Origin: Micromonospora rosaria
Lineage (GTDB): Bacteria; Actinomycetota; Actinomycetes; Mycobacteriales; Micromonosporaceae
Reading direction: 5' to 3'
Assembly (NCBI RefSeq): GCF_001567585.1
Contig: NZ_LRQV01000010.1
Coordinates: forward strand, 29,446-93,445
DNA: 64,000 nt
Part shown: in pieces, positions 50,468 through 59,306 of the stretch
Position numbering within the stretch: position 1 is the stretch's first letter
Layout of the letters: the number at the start of each line of letters is the position of its first letter
Notes under the pieces: generated by a model
What the model was told of the DNA's origin: nothing
The model's database searches: none
The model's input: only the letters and a program-made list of their open reading frames with translations
Made by a program: the position numbers and the translations under genes

Positions 50468-50644
50468 GGTCGTTCTCCGCTCGTCGGTTCGGTGCGGCTC
50501 CGAGCGTGCGGCGGCGGGGCGGGGGTACGCCTCAGCCGTGTTACCGAGCGACACTGCGGGGGTTCGGCCGAAAGAACTACGCCGCCCCGTGCCGGTTTCG
50601 CCGAGACCCTGGTCGGCGGCGTGATCCGGGTACCGTGGCCTGCC

Positions 50645-51898
50645 GTGCTGATTATCTTTCCGGGACCCCCGTGGCAGCGGGTGATGGTGAGCGTGCTCGC
50701 CGTCGGGGCGGCGGGCCTCGTCGTCGTCGAAGGGCTGGACGGTCCCACCCTGCCCGCCACGCTCGGCCTGGTCGTCAGCGGGCTGGTCGCGGTCGCCGTG
50801 GTGCTGCTGGCCGAGGCCCGCCCGGTCGCGGTCGCCGTGGCCGCGGCGGCGTCCCTCGCGGTCTCGGTCACTTTCGGGCTGGTGCCGGCGCTGCGCCCGG
50901 AGCACACGTTCGGCATCGTGGAGTTCACCGTGCTCTCGGTGGCGGTGATCCGCCTGGTCATGCAGCATCCGCTTCGGCACGCGGCGGGTCCGGCCGCCCT
51001 GACGGTCCTCGCGATCGGCCTGCTGCCGACACGGGTCCTGCTCCATCCGGTCAACGTGTCGACCGTGTCGCAGGACGGCGGCCTGGTGGCCGTCGTGCTG
51101 ACCGCCTGGGTGCTGTTCCTGGCCCTGCTCGGCCTGTACCTGCGCCTGCTGGAGCGCCGCCGGGTCGACCTCGACCGGCTGGCCCGGCAGGCGGAACGCA
51201 TGGACCACGCCCGCGACCTGCACGACTACGTCGCCCATCACGTGACCGCGATCGTCGCGCAGACGCGGGCCATCCGGTTCGTCACGGGCGCGGGCACCGC
51301 GCCCTCACCCGAGGACCTCGACACCCTGCTGGCCGGCGTCGAACAGGCCGGCGGTCAGGCCCTCACCTCGATGCGCACGCTCGTCGGCATCCTGCGCGAC
51401 GAGACACCCGCGACCGCGACCGCCCACGCCAACCTCGACGAGATGCTGACCTCGGTCGTCGGCACCCTGGCGCCCGGACACCCCCCGCCGACGATCTCGG
51501 TCGACGCGGCGCTGTCCCGCCGGCCGTGGCCCCCGGCCAGCCTCGACGCCGCGCACCACACCGTTCTGGAGGCACTGACCAACGTGCTGCGCCACACCAG
51601 CGGGACGACCCGGATCGACATCCGGATCCGGATCCACCCCGATCGGCCCGATTCCGCCGAGGTGTCCATCCGCAACGACGGAAGGTCGGCCGGGTCGCCC
51701 CTGCCGGCCGGCGGCTTCGGCCTGACCGGGCTGAGCGAGCGGGTACGGGCCGCCGGAGGCGAACTCTCGGCCGGACCCGTCGCGTCGGGGTGGCAGGTCA
51801 CCGCGGCCCTGCCGATCACCGACCCGCCCCCGACCGGTCGGTGGCGACCGGGGCTGCGCCAGGCAGTGGCCGGCGCAGCCGCGAGGGAGACCCGATGA
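50645..51898 (+). CDS. Sensor histidine kinase (HisKA_3 type)
   Basis: 417 residues from the GTG at 50645. Five to six N-terminal membrane helices, then a short cytosolic linker (LLERRRVDLDRLARQAERMD). The phosphoacceptor is in HARDLHDYVAHHVTAIVAQT. The HATPase domain has the N-box HTVLEALTNVLRHTSG and GGFGLTGLSERVRAAGGELS. It overlaps the response-regulator gene as ATGA. The divergent ABC exporter operon suggests that it senses a compound the exporter removes. Confidence 0.88.
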   Translation: MLIIFPGPPWQRVMVSVLAVGAAGLVVVEGLDGPTLPATLGLVVSGLVAVAVVLLAEARPVAVAVAAAASLAVSVTFGLVPALRPEHTFGIVEFTVLSVAVIRLVMQHPLRHAAGPAALTVLAIGLLPTRVLLHPVNVSTVSQDGGLVAVVLTAWVLFLALLGLYLRLLERRRVDLDRLARQAERMDHARDLHDYVAHHVTAIVAQTRAIRFVTGAGTAPSPEDLDTLLAGVEQAGGQALTSMRTLVGILRDETPATATAHANLDEMLTSVVGTLAPGHPPPTISVDAALSRRPWPPASLDAAHHTVLEALTNVLRHTSGTTRIDIRIRIHPDRPDSAEVSIRNDGRSAGSPLPAGGFGLTGLSERVRAAGGELSAGPVASGWQVTAALPITDPPPTGRWRPGLRQAVAGAAARETR

Positions 51899-52563
51899 CG
51901 ATCCGGATAATGCTGGCCGACGACCAGGAGATGATCCGTACGGCTTTCCGCATGATCCTCGGCACCCAGCCGGACATGCAGGTGGTGGCCGAGGCAGCCG
52001 ACGGGGAGGCCGCCGTGGACCAGGCCCGCCGGCTCCGCCCCGACGTGTGCCTGCTCGACATCCGGATGCCGAAACTCGACGGCCTCGAAGCGACCCGGCT
52101 GCTGGCCGGCCCGGCCGTCCGGAACCCGCTCAACGTCCTCATCGTCACGACCTTCGACCTCGACGAGTACGTGTACCGGGCGCTGCGCAACGGCGCCTGC
52201 GGGTTCCTGCTCAAGGACACCTCACCCAACCTGCTGGTCGAGGCGGTACGCGCCGCCGCCGCAGGGACCTCGCTGATCTCGCCGGCGGTGACCGTACGCC
52301 TGTTGGCCCACCTCGCTCCCCGCCGCGACGCCGAGCCGGAGGCGGTGGAGGCGCCACCCACGGAGCCGCTCACCGAACGCGAGCTCGCGGTGGTCCGACT
52401 CGTGGCGCACGGGCACACCAACGACGAGATCGCCGGACGGCTCTACGTGACGCTGTCGACGGTCAAGACACATCTGGCCAACGTGCAACGCAAACTCGCC
52501 GCCCGCAACCGTGTCGAGATCGCGGCCTGGGCCTGGCGCAACGACGTCTGCTCCCCGACCTGA
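51895..52563 (+). CDS. NarL/FixJ-family response regulator
   Basis: 222 residues, starting inside the kinase stop (ATGA at 51895-51898). Receiver: LADDQEMIRTAFRMIL, LLDIRMPKLDGLEATRLL with the phosphoacceptor Asp, IVTTFDLDEYVYRAL, and GFLLKD. The LuxR-type domain is LTERELAVVRLVAHGHTNDE then LSTVKTHLANVQRKLAARNR. It is closely related to the regulator at 26592 (RRLRPDVCLLDIRMP is shared). The cognate pair with the preceding kinase is clear. Confidence 0.93.
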   Translation: MTIRIMLADDQEMIRTAFRMILGTQPDMQVVAEAADGEAAVDQARRLRPDVCLLDIRMPKLDGLEATRLLAGPAVRNPLNVLIVTTFDLDEYVYRALRNGACGFLLKDTSPNLLVEAVRAAAAGTSLISPAVTVRLLAHLAPRRDAEPEAVEAPPTEPLTERELAVVRLVAHGHTNDEIAGRLYVTLSTVKTHLANVQRKLAARNRVEIAAWAWRNDVCSPT

Positions 52564-52572
52564 CCGAGCTGG

Positions 52573-52820
52573 TCATCGGCGGCAGGGCGGATCGTATGGC
52601 GTGCCGGGGAAGTACTGCCGCCATTGGCGCGGGGAGAGAGGGGCGCCGGCCGCCTCGCAGAGCCGCCGGGTCAGACTGTCGATGTTCGGGTCGAGGAGGA
52701 TGAGCTGGCGGCCTTCGGCGATGTACAGGGTGCTGCTGTCGGGACTGAAGCCTACTGACGTGAGGTTGACCGGCACTGTCGGAGTGGCCACCTCTGTGAC
52801 GCGGGCCGGTTGGTCGCGAT
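52573..52820 (-). pseudogene. WD40-repeat protein, C-terminal remnant
   Basis: The last about 75 codons of a WD40/STAND-type protein remain: TSVGFSPDSSTLYIAEGRQL, LLDPNIDSLTRRLCEAAGAP, LSPRQWRQYFPGTPYDPPC. This is the standard ending (RRLCxxAGRxLTxxEWxxYxPGxPYxPxC) of actinomycete WD40 proteins. The rest of the roughly 1,000-residue protein is missing, and it runs head-on into an AraC remnant. Confidence 0.7.
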
Positions 52821-52839
52821 CCCGGCCCGACCGCGACGA

Positions 52840-53446
52840 GACGGAGATGCTCTGCGGTAAGTACCGGCTCGACTGCAGTCGGAGGCACCCGCTCATGGCA
52901 GAGCTACCCGAGGTCGTCCACCTTCCCAGCCGGGTGGGCAGCCACCTCGAACTCCGTGCGGCGATCGACCTGCTCGCCGGTGATCTGGACGAGCGGCGGC
53001 CCGGTTCCTGCATCGCACTCCCGAGCCTGCTCGACCTCCTCCTCGTCTACATGATCCGCTCGTGGATGACCGAGACCGTCAGCGGAGTCTGGCCCGGCGC
53101 CCTGGGTGACCCGGTGACGGCGCCGCCCTGCGGGCGCTGCACTCACACCCGGCCGCCCCGTGGAGCGTCGACCTCCTGGCCGCCGAGGCGGGCGTCTCCC
53201 GACCCACCCTGGCGCGCCGGTTCACCACCCTGGTCGGCCGCCCGCCGATGGCGTATCTCACGTGGTGGCGCGTGATCCTTGCCGCCTCCCTGCTCCGTGA
53301 CACCCCGGACACCCTGGCCAGCATCGCCGGCCGAGTCGGCTACGGCAGCCCGTACGCACTCTCATGCCTTCGAGAGAGAGTTCGGTGTGACACCGGGGCG
53401 GTATCGGGCGAAGGCCGCAGAACGATCCACCCCGCACCGCGAGTAG
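52840..53446 (+). pseudogene. AraC-family regulator with 5' truncation and two frameshifts
   Basis: The first frame reads LCGKYRLDCSRRHPLMAELP, EVVHLPSRVGSHLELRAAID, the end of an AraC cupin-type sensor. Near 53118 the frame shifts to AALRALHSHPAAPWSVDLLA, AEAGVSRPTLARRFTTLVGR, the first helix-turn-helix. Near 53360 it shifts again to SHAFEREFGVTPGRYRAKAA, then a stop at 53446. The first 100 or so residues are missing. With three disconnected frames it cannot make the normal protein. Confidence 0.8.
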
Positions 53447-53507
53447 CCGATCTGTCGATAACCTGGGTTCCTGTAGCCAGGGAGGCCGTAGAGATGGACC
53501 TCGCTTG

Positions 53508-53987
53508 ATGCGCGACGTGCTTGCGATCGATGACGACGGCAACGCGTTGGTCGCTTTTCACCGGGCCGACGAGGAGGCCGGGGTCGTTGACGCGCCGCTA
53601 CCCCTTTCCCTGGTGGCGTGGTGGCATGACGAGCGGCTGCTGCTCGTCTTCAACCGGTACCGCCAGCAGTGGGAGCTGCCCGGCGGCATGATCGACCCCG
53701 GGGAGACGCCGCGGCAGGCGGCCGTCCGCGAGCTGCGCGAGGAGACCGGGTACGCGATCGAACAGCTGGTCTTCGCCGGCTACGCACGGTTCGCGCTCGG
53801 CGCCGAGCAGCGGCCAGAGTACGCGGCTGTTTTCACCACGGACGCCATGCCGCACGGTGACGACTTCAGGCCGACTCAGGAGATCGGCGCGATGTGCTGG
53901 TGGGATGACGGACAGCCGCTGGCCGGCGGGGTCCAGCTGCTCGATGTACTCATCGGGCGGCTTGCCCGACCGGGTGCCGACGGTTGA
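53508..53987 (+). CDS. NUDIX hydrolase
   Basis: 159 residues from the ATG at 53508. The NUDIX box is complete: GGMIDPGETPRQAAVRELRE then ETGYAI, matching GX5EX7REUXEEXGU. Strands before it include LSLVAWWHDERLLLVFNRYR and QQWELP. Such enzymes hydrolyse nucleoside diphosphates linked to another moiety; the specific substrate cannot be read. It has no obvious partner and lies inside a decayed region, yet its own frame is intact. Confidence 0.87.
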   Translation: MRDVLAIDDDGNALVAFHRADEEAGVVDAPLPLSLVAWWHDERLLLVFNRYRQQWELPGGMIDPGETPRQAAVRELREETGYAIEQLVFAGYARFALGAEQRPEYAAVFTTDAMPHGDDFRPTQEIGAMCWWDDGQPLAGGVQLLDVLIGRLARPGADG

Positions 53988-54007
53988 TAGTGCTTTGTTA
54001 GGTCGTT

Positions 54008-54391
54008 GTGGCGTGTCGCTTGTACGAGCTTCGTGGCGGTGTTTGGCTGCGGTGCGTGGATGAGCGGGAACTCGTTCGGGTGCGGGCGCGGTTGGAGGAC
54101 TTCGCGGCCGGGATCTTCGCGGGGTTGCGCGACTGGCAGCGTGCGGACGCGGGGCCACGCCTGCGGGCCTTCGCCGACGCGTACGGGCTGACCGAGCAGC
54201 AGCGCCGCGACCTGGTCCCACTGCTGACCGTACGGACCCGGGCGATGCACGACTTCCTGCGGGATCAGGCCGCGCTCGCCGTGGAGCCCTGGGCGACCCA
54301 CTGGCGGACCGGGCACGGCGACGCGTGGCGCTCAGACGCCGAGTACACCGAGCGCCACACGGACCGCTGGTTGACGGCACTGCTGAACTGA
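54008..54391 (+). pseudogene. APH-family phosphotransferase, C-terminal remnant
   Basis: The 127-residue open frame from a GTG matches only the C-terminal helices of aminoglycoside/choline-phosphotransferase-like proteins: LRAFADAYGLTEQQRRDLVP, LLTVRTRAMHDFLRDQAALA and the closing DAEYTERHTDRWLTALL. The Brenner HxD catalytic loop and the ATP-binding half are absent. It may still be translated as a short protein but should not be called a resistance enzyme. Confidence 0.6.
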
Positions 54392-54561
54392 GTGCGAAGC
54401 CCAGTTGACGTAGACCGGCTCACCGGCGTCGTCCCTACGGTTGCCGTCCACGCCGCCGTAGATGATGCACGCCGGGTCGTCCGCTGCCCGTGATACGGGG
54501 AATGGCGACCGCCCAGCCAGTCCCGCCTCCTCGACCGCGGCGGTGGAATCGGGCACGGGAT

Positions 54562-54688
54562 AGGTGGCGAGTCAGCGGCTCCGGCGGGGGCCGCGGATCA
54601 CATAAGCGGCCACACCGGTGACCGCGGTCGTCAGGGCCACACCGCTGTCCGGCGGTTGCCCCGCCCAGGTGGGCAGGTGCAGCGCGAA
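54562..54688 (-). pseudogene. Degraded copy of the 3' end of the ABC-operon membrane gene
   Basis: This segment matches 47790-47928, covering the last 40 codons and stop of the gene at 47800, with a few substitutions and one 9-bp deletion. Translated, it keeps TWAGQPPDS and VTGVAAYVIRGPRR. It is in direct orientation with the intact copy and 6.8 kb away, so it is a repeat across which recombination could occur. The neighbouring 54392-54561 stretch shows nothing I recognise. Confidence 0.75.
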
Positions 54689-54762
54689 GATCAAGCGCAC
54701 GAACAAGCCGCTGCCCGGTCGGATTGGGCTGGCCTAGGACGTACCCGGCAGACGGATACCGG

Positions 54763-55122
54763 TCAGGTGCGTGTCAGGCGCTCGGCGTGGTCGGCCTCTT
54801 CGGCGGTCACCTCGCTGGGTCCGCTGAACCGAAGCCGCCAATGGGTGACCGTCCCGTCCGGGCCTAGCAGCTCCCCGCCGGACAGGGTTTCGTTGATGCG
54901 CTGGCGCACCAGGCCCTCGGCGTCCGGCTCCGCGGCGAACAGTGTCCGGAGTTGGACCAGGTCGCCGACCCGCTCGGTTTGGGTGTGGTGTGCCGCCAAC
55001 GGGCATGGCGGGTGGTGATCCCAGTGACCGCAGAGGGCGACGGTTATGGCCGCACCCGGCGCCCGAATGTCGGCATCCGGCTCGACCACGAGGACCGCCT
55101 CGTGCGCGAACGCTTGGCGCAT
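54763..55122 (-). CDS. Small hypothetical protein with a Cys/His cluster
   Basis: 119 residues from an ATG at 55122. The middle has ALCGHWDHHPPCPLAAHHTQ, a dense Cys/His group that could bind a metal, and the C-terminal half is charged (LSGGELLGPDGTVTHWRLRF). I have no name for the family, though similar short proteins occur in actinomycetes. It is the only intact-looking frame between the NUDIX gene and the pectate lyase gene. Confidence 0.6.
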   Translation of the reverse strand: MRQAFAHEAVLVVEPDADIRAPGAAITVALCGHWDHHPPCPLAAHHTQTERVGDLVQLRTLFAAEPDAEGLVRQRINETLSGGELLGPDGTVTHWRLRFSGPSEVTAEEADHAERLTRT

Positions 55123-55496
55123 GGGGTCAGTTTACCGGGGTCCGCGTGCTGCGGCACTTGCCTCGGACGAGGCAGAACGAGGACGACCAGCGCCAACAAG
55201 AAGCCGGCGCCTGACCCGGTTCGCCTCACGGTACTTCTCCGCCACAGAGGGACCGTTTGTCGCACTCGCTCCGCCGAACTGAGCGCTCGACCCGGACGTG
55301 ATTGAGGCTTCTCAGGCCTGGCAGCCGTCCCTCAGTCGCGGCGCCTGAGAATGGGGGTACGAGCTGTTGACGTGCGCTCGAACTCTGTCAACCTCTGCTA
55401 GGAGACATTCGAGCATGGTGTACACGACCCGGGTCGCCCGGCAAAGCGCTGTGATCCTCGCCTGTTGATGGTGGCCGGCGGCCGAGCCGAGCACCT

Positions 55497-55765
55497 TTAC
55501 GCGGCCTCCGCCGCCTTCGAATGTTTGTGGCCGGGGATGAGTCTGATGGTTGCTTCGGCGGCGGTCTTCTTCACTTCGACGAGGACGAAGTCGAGGTGTC
55601 GGCGGTCAGTTTGTAGGAGGAGTGGCCGAGGGTGTCCTGAATTTTCTTGATCGTTGCTCCGGCCGCGCAGCCCGGACAGGCCACCACCCCTTCAGGAGTC
55701 CGAGCCCGCACCAGAATCCGCTCGCCCTCGTCCGTGACCTCATCGATCACCGACGGGGACAGTCA
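55497..55765 (-). pseudogene. Chimeric remnant: ISL3-type transposase N terminus joined to a tyrosine recombinase C terminus
   Basis: On the minus strand the frame reads VIDEVTDEGERILVRARTPE then GVVACPGC, the zinc-finger start of ISL3 (IS204/IS1001/IS1096/IS1165) transposases. It then passes directly to GATIKKIQDTLGHSSYKLTA, the C-terminal helices of a tyrosine integrase with the LGHSS box. A frameshift follows, and the second frame gives KKTAAEATIRLIPGHKHSKA before a stop at 55497. The catalytic Tyr position (DTY) is DTS. Neither protein is functional. Confidence 0.7.
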
Positions 55766-56021
55766 CGAGAACAGGCCGTTCGTTTGACAGACCCGCACTC
55801 GATGGCCGGTGCCGCACCACGTCCCGGAGGAACCCCCGTACCCGCAGGGTGCGGACGCCGACCGCTTGCCGAACTGTCGCCGCTCCTGCCCGGGTGGGGA
55901 CCGCGCCAACGTGGACGGTAACGATCCGAAGCCATCGGACGAGGCAACATCACATGATCGGGTCGACGGGCAGTCGGGCCGGGCGACTGAAACTGTCACC
56001 TACCGTTGCAGCAGACCTTGG
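55766..56021. other. Gene-free stretch in decayed DNA
   Basis: I see no convincing coding signal here or in 55123-55496. Short open frames on both strands lack ribosome-binding sites and familiar motifs. These intervals are probably debris of old insertions around the integrase/ISL3 remnant. Confidence 0.4.
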
Positions 56022-56049
56022 GGGGCACCCGCCGTCAGGCGGGTGCCCC
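56022..56049 (-). terminator. 12-bp hairpin terminator of the PL3 gene
   Basis: GGGGCACCCGCC (56022-56033) pairs perfectly with 56038-56049 across a GTCA loop, 25 bases after the PL3 stop on the minus strand. Confidence 0.8.
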
Positions 56050-56073
56050 TCTGCGAACAAGCGTGTCTAGTGA

Positions 56074-57288
56074 CTACCGGAAGGTGACGTCACTTCTGTT
56101 GACCTTGCAGTTGGCGTCGTTCCAGCCCTCACCGAGGTAGCTGGGTTCGCTGCCCTTGGGCACACCCTTGTACTTGCCACAGATGGTGGCCGAGCCGATG
56201 ACGACCACGCGAGTGATCGTCGCGGTGTCGTTCCAGTTGCTGTTGATTCCGGCGAGCATGTCGATGTCGTCGACGAGGACGTTGTCGATCCGTACGTGGC
56301 GGGTGTGCGAGGTGGAGCAGTTGCCGCAGCCGCGGTACAGCTTGCCGGACCCCTTGAGGTAGAAGCCGGAGATGTTGACCGTGCCGTTGCCGTTGTGCTG
56401 GAAGGTCTTGTCGCTGCCGTTGCGCGCGCCGCCACCGATGACGTAGGAGGTGCCGCCGTTGGTCTGCTTGAAGGTGGCGGCGTCCTCGCCGATGTCGTTC
56501 CACCACACGTTGCGCAGCGTGCAGGTGCCCTCGCAGTGCACGCCGTCACCTGCGGGCGAACCGAGGATGACGTTCTGCAGCGTGCCACCGTTGGCGATCT
56601 TGAACATCGGGTCCTGCGACTCGCCCTGCCCGCCGTCACCGATGCAGCAGTAGGTCTTCATCCCGCCGTCGAAGGTGCCGGAGACGCTGACCGTGCCCGA
56701 GATGCTCGCCGAGCCAGCCGACGACGGCCACGCGCCAGTCGGCGTGCCGGGGTTGCCGGGTGGCGGGCTGGACGGCGGACTGCTGGTGGGGCTGGAGGTC
56801 GGGCCGGTGGTCGGGGTCGACCCGCCGCTGGAGTACGTCTCGACCTCGGCGATCCGGGGAGTGCCGGACGCGCTGGTGATGACGAAGGAGATCTTCTTCA
56901 GCGACGTCGAGGAGAAGTTGATGGTGCTCGGGGCGCTACTGCCGCTGGCCAGGACGGAGCCCGTGTCGTGGTTCTTGAGCTGCCAGCCGGTGATCGAACC
57001 GCCGCCCGACGCCTGCGCGATGACGGCCGAGGACACCGTGGTGGCGCTGCCCCACTTGACGGAGACCGTGCCGGTCGAGCCGCTCGGCGACCAGTAGGTG
57101 CTGGCGTTGCCGTCTATGACGTTGCCATAGCTGGTACCACTGGCCTTGCTGGAGCCGTCGGCGCCGGCACCGAGGCTCAGGTTCGTGGCGGCCGAGGCGT
57201 TGGGAACCTGCAGTGCCAGCGCGAAGACGGCACCTGCGACCGCAGTGGCACTGCCGGCCAGCCACCGTGTGGCGACTTTGCTTCTCAT
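56074..57288 (-). CDS. Secreted family PL3 pectate lyase with N-terminal discoidin-like module
   Basis: 404 residues from the ATG at 57288 (GGAAGGTG upstream). Order: signal peptide (to about 40), a discoidin-like module (NLSLGAGADGSS..TYWSPSGSTG) nearly the same as that of the PL9 protein, a Thr/Ser/Pro linker, then the PL3 beta-helix. Family marks are GDGVHCEGTCTLRNVWWNDI, GEDAATFKQ, TVNISGFYLKGSGKLYRGCG and HVRIDNVLVDDI. It cleaves polygalacturonate outside the cell with calcium. It is divergent from the GH53 galactanase, and a perfect LacI-type operator lies 38 bp upstream of its start. Confidence 0.92.
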   Translation of the reverse strand: MRSKVATRWLAGSATAVAGAVFALALQVPNASAATNLSLGAGADGSSKASGTSYGNVIDGNASTYWSPSGSTGTVSVKWGSATTVSSAVIAQASGGGSITGWQLKNHDTGSVLASGSSAPSTINFSSTSLKKISFVITSASGTPRIAEVETYSSGGSTPTTGPTSSPTSSPPSSPPPGNPGTPTGAWPSSAGSASISGTVSVSGTFDGGMKTYCCIGDGGQGESQDPMFKIANGGTLQNVILGSPAGDGVHCEGTCTLRNVWWNDIGEDAATFKQTNGGTSYVIGGGARNGSDKTFQHNGNGTVNISGFYLKGSGKLYRGCGNCSTSHTRHVRIDNVLVDDIDMLAGINSNWNDTATITRVVVIGSATICGKYKGVPKGSEPSYLGEGWNDANCKVNRSDVTFR

Positions 57289-57325
57289 CCGATGTTCACC
57301 TTCCAGACATGGCAACGTGGTATGG

Positions 57326-57339
57326 GGAAAGCGCTTTCC
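57326..57339. promoter_or_regulatory. Perfect LacI-type operator GGAAAGCGCTTTCC
   Basis: A 14-bp perfect palindrome in the divergent region between the PL3 gene and the GH53 locus, with a one-mismatch copy upstream of the PL9 gene at 22935. The sequence class (GCGC core with flanking A/T) is that of LacI-family carbohydrate repressors. Confidence 0.75.
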
Positions 57340-57527
57340 GACTACGATAGAGAATAGTCAATGATGAGGCAAGGGTCACACCCCTTCTGTGTATCTATGC
57401 TGCAGGGAGTCCGATATGAGCCCGAGCACCGCCTGGGCTAGTGCCTCGTCATGCAGCCTTGAACGGGTAATCCGGCTGGCGGATCTTGGAGCCGGTGGCG
57501 AATCCGGTTGTCGGGCGTGCTCCCGTC

Positions 57528-57707
57528 CCCGGCATGCTCGGCGTCTTCTACTGGGAACCCACCTGGACGGCGGTGGACGGCGCCGGCTGGGACCCGGCCG
57601 ACCCCACGTCCGGCGACGGCTGGGAGAACCAGGCCCTGTTCGACTACTCCGGCCGCGCCCTGCCCGCCCTGTGGGTCCTCGGCGAGACCGCGGCGAGGAA
57701 ACGGTGA
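57528..57707 (+). pseudogene. C-terminal fragment of a second GH53 galactanase
   Basis: About 58 codons, starting near MLGVFYWEPTWTAVDGAGWD and ending ALFDYSGRALPALWVLGETA then a stop, closely match the last 60 residues of the intact enzyme 1.6 kb downstream (LGVFYWEPTWTAVTGNGWDP). The catalytic residues are gone. Its stop overlaps the start of the intact gene as GTGA (57704-57707), so a tandem operon of two GH53 genes has lost most of the first copy. Confidence 0.8.
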
Positions 57708-59290
57708 ATCCGATGAGAACGATGTGGCGGACCATGGCGGCCGGCCTCGGCCTGGCGCTGATCGCGGGCGGGCTGGTGGCCGCCGGCCCGGCCACCGCGG
57801 CCAGCACGCTGACCAACGCCGGCTTCGAGGCCAACGGCGGTACCCAGACCCCGAGCGGCTGGTCCGAGTACTCGGCCACCGGCCAGCAGAGCGCCAGCTA
57901 CACCGAGGCCGGCGGGCGGACGGGCAGCTACCGGCTCTCGCACTGGGCGGCCGGGGCGTACCAGGTCGAGACCTACCAGCACCTCGACGGCCTGGTCAAC
58001 GGGTCGTACACCGCGCGGGCCTGGGTCCGCAGCGGCGGCGGCCAGGTGGCCGCGTACCTGGCGCTGCGCAACTGCGGCGGCGCCGAGCAGCGGACCAACC
58101 TGCCCATCACCGGCACCTGGACCCAGATCTCGGTCACCACCACCGTCACCGGCGGGCAGTGCACGGTCAGCATCGTCTCCAACGCCCGGGCCGGAACCTG
58201 GATCAACGTGGACGACGTGGAGTTCGTGGCCAACGGCGGCACCACGCCGCCCCCGGCCCCGACCGGCTTCATCAGGGGCGCGGACGTGTCGACGCTGAAG
58301 AAGAGCGAGGACCGGGGCGGGGTCTACCGGGACTCCGCCGGCAACCAGCGCGACGCCCTGCAACTGCTGCAGCAGAACGGCGTCAACTACGGCCGGCTGA
58401 AGGTCTGGGTGAACCCGGCCGACGGTTACAACAACCGTGCCCGGGTGCTGACCATGGCCTCCCGGATCAAGGGCCAGGGGATGCGGCTGCTGGTCGACTT
58501 CCACTACTCCGACACCTGGGCCGACCCCGGCAAGCAGTACAAGCCCGCCGCCTGGAACGGCTACACCTTCACCCACCTCCGCGACGCCGTCTACAACCAC
58601 ACGTACGACGTGCTCAACGCGCTACGGGCGCAGGGCACCCCGGCCGACATGGTCCAGGTCGGCAACGAAATCAACGACGGGATGCTCTGGCCGGACGGGC
58701 GCAGCAACAACTTCGCCAACCTGGCCCAGCTGCTCACCGCCGGCAGCAACGCGGTGAAGGCGGTCAACAGCGCCACCCCGGTCATGCTGCACCTGGCCGA
58801 GGGCGGCAACAACACCCAGCACCGGTGGTGGTTCGACCAGGCCACCTCGCGCGGGGTGCCGTTCGACGTCATCGGGCTGTCGCACTACCTCTACTGGCAC
58901 GGCTCGATCGGCAGCCTGCAGTCCAACATGAACGACCTGGCGTCCCGGTACGGCAAGCCGATCGTGGTCGTCGAGACCGCGTACGGTTTCACCCTCAACC
59001 AGGACGACAGCGAGCCGAACATCTTCAACTCGTCCCTGCAACAGGCCGGCGGCTACCCCGCCACCCCGCAGGGGCAGGCCGACGCGCTACGGGCGGTCTT
59101 CAACGCCGTCAAGGCGGTGCCGAACGGGCGCGGTCTGGGGGTCTTCTACTGGGAGCCCACCTGGACCGCGGTGACCGGCAACGGCTGGGACCCGGACAAT
59201 CCGTCCTCCGGCAACGGCTGGGAGAACCAGGCCCTGTTCGACTACAACGACCGGGCGCTGCCGGCGCTCTCGGTGTTCAGCACGGTCTAG
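57704..59290 (+). CDS. Secreted GH53 arabinogalactan endo-beta-1,4-galactanase
   Basis: 528 residues from the GTG at 57704 (GAGGAA upstream; ATG 57713 is a second choice). A signal peptide (MRTMWRTMAAGLGLALIAGG) is followed by a beta-sandwich carbohydrate-binding module (about 32-180; TNAGFEANGGTQTPSGWSEY) and a Pro linker. The GH53 barrel follows: RGADVSTLKKSEDRGGVYRD, YGRLKVWVNPADGYNN, LLVDFHYSDTWADPGKQ, the acid/base Glu in VQVGNEINDGMLWP, and the nucleophile Glu in KPIVVVETAYGFT. It hydrolyses beta-1,4-galactan side chains of pectin, complementing the pectate lyases. Confidence 0.93.
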   Translation: MNPMRTMWRTMAAGLGLALIAGGLVAAGPATAASTLTNAGFEANGGTQTPSGWSEYSATGQQSASYTEAGGRTGSYRLSHWAAGAYQVETYQHLDGLVNGSYTARAWVRSGGGQVAAYLALRNCGGAEQRTNLPITGTWTQISVTTTVTGGQCTVSIVSNARAGTWINVDDVEFVANGGTTPPPAPTGFIRGADVSTLKKSEDRGGVYRDSAGNQRDALQLLQQNGVNYGRLKVWVNPADGYNNRARVLTMASRIKGQGMRLLVDFHYSDTWADPGKQYKPAAWNGYTFTHLRDAVYNHTYDVLNALRAQGTPADMVQVGNEINDGMLWPDGRSNNFANLAQLLTAGSNAVKAVNSATPVMLHLAEGGNNTQHRWWFDQATSRGVPFDVIGLSHYLYWHGSIGSLQSNMNDLASRYGKPIVVVETAYGFTLNQDDSEPNIFNSSLQQAGGYPATPQGQADALRAVFNAVKAVPNGRGLGVFYWEPTWTAVTGNGWDPDNPSSGNGWENQALFDYNDRALPALSVFSTV

Positions 59291-59306
59291 CCCCGCGCGA
59301 TCGAGG

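Noticed and set aside
54008..54391. Antibiotic-resistance phosphotransferase
   Set aside because: Only the C-terminal helices are present; the ATP-binding and HxD catalytic parts are absent.
54392..54561. Minus-strand frame containing a CIIYGGVDGN-type segment
   Set aside because: Short, without a ribosome-binding site or a family match; it may be debris and is not called as a gene.
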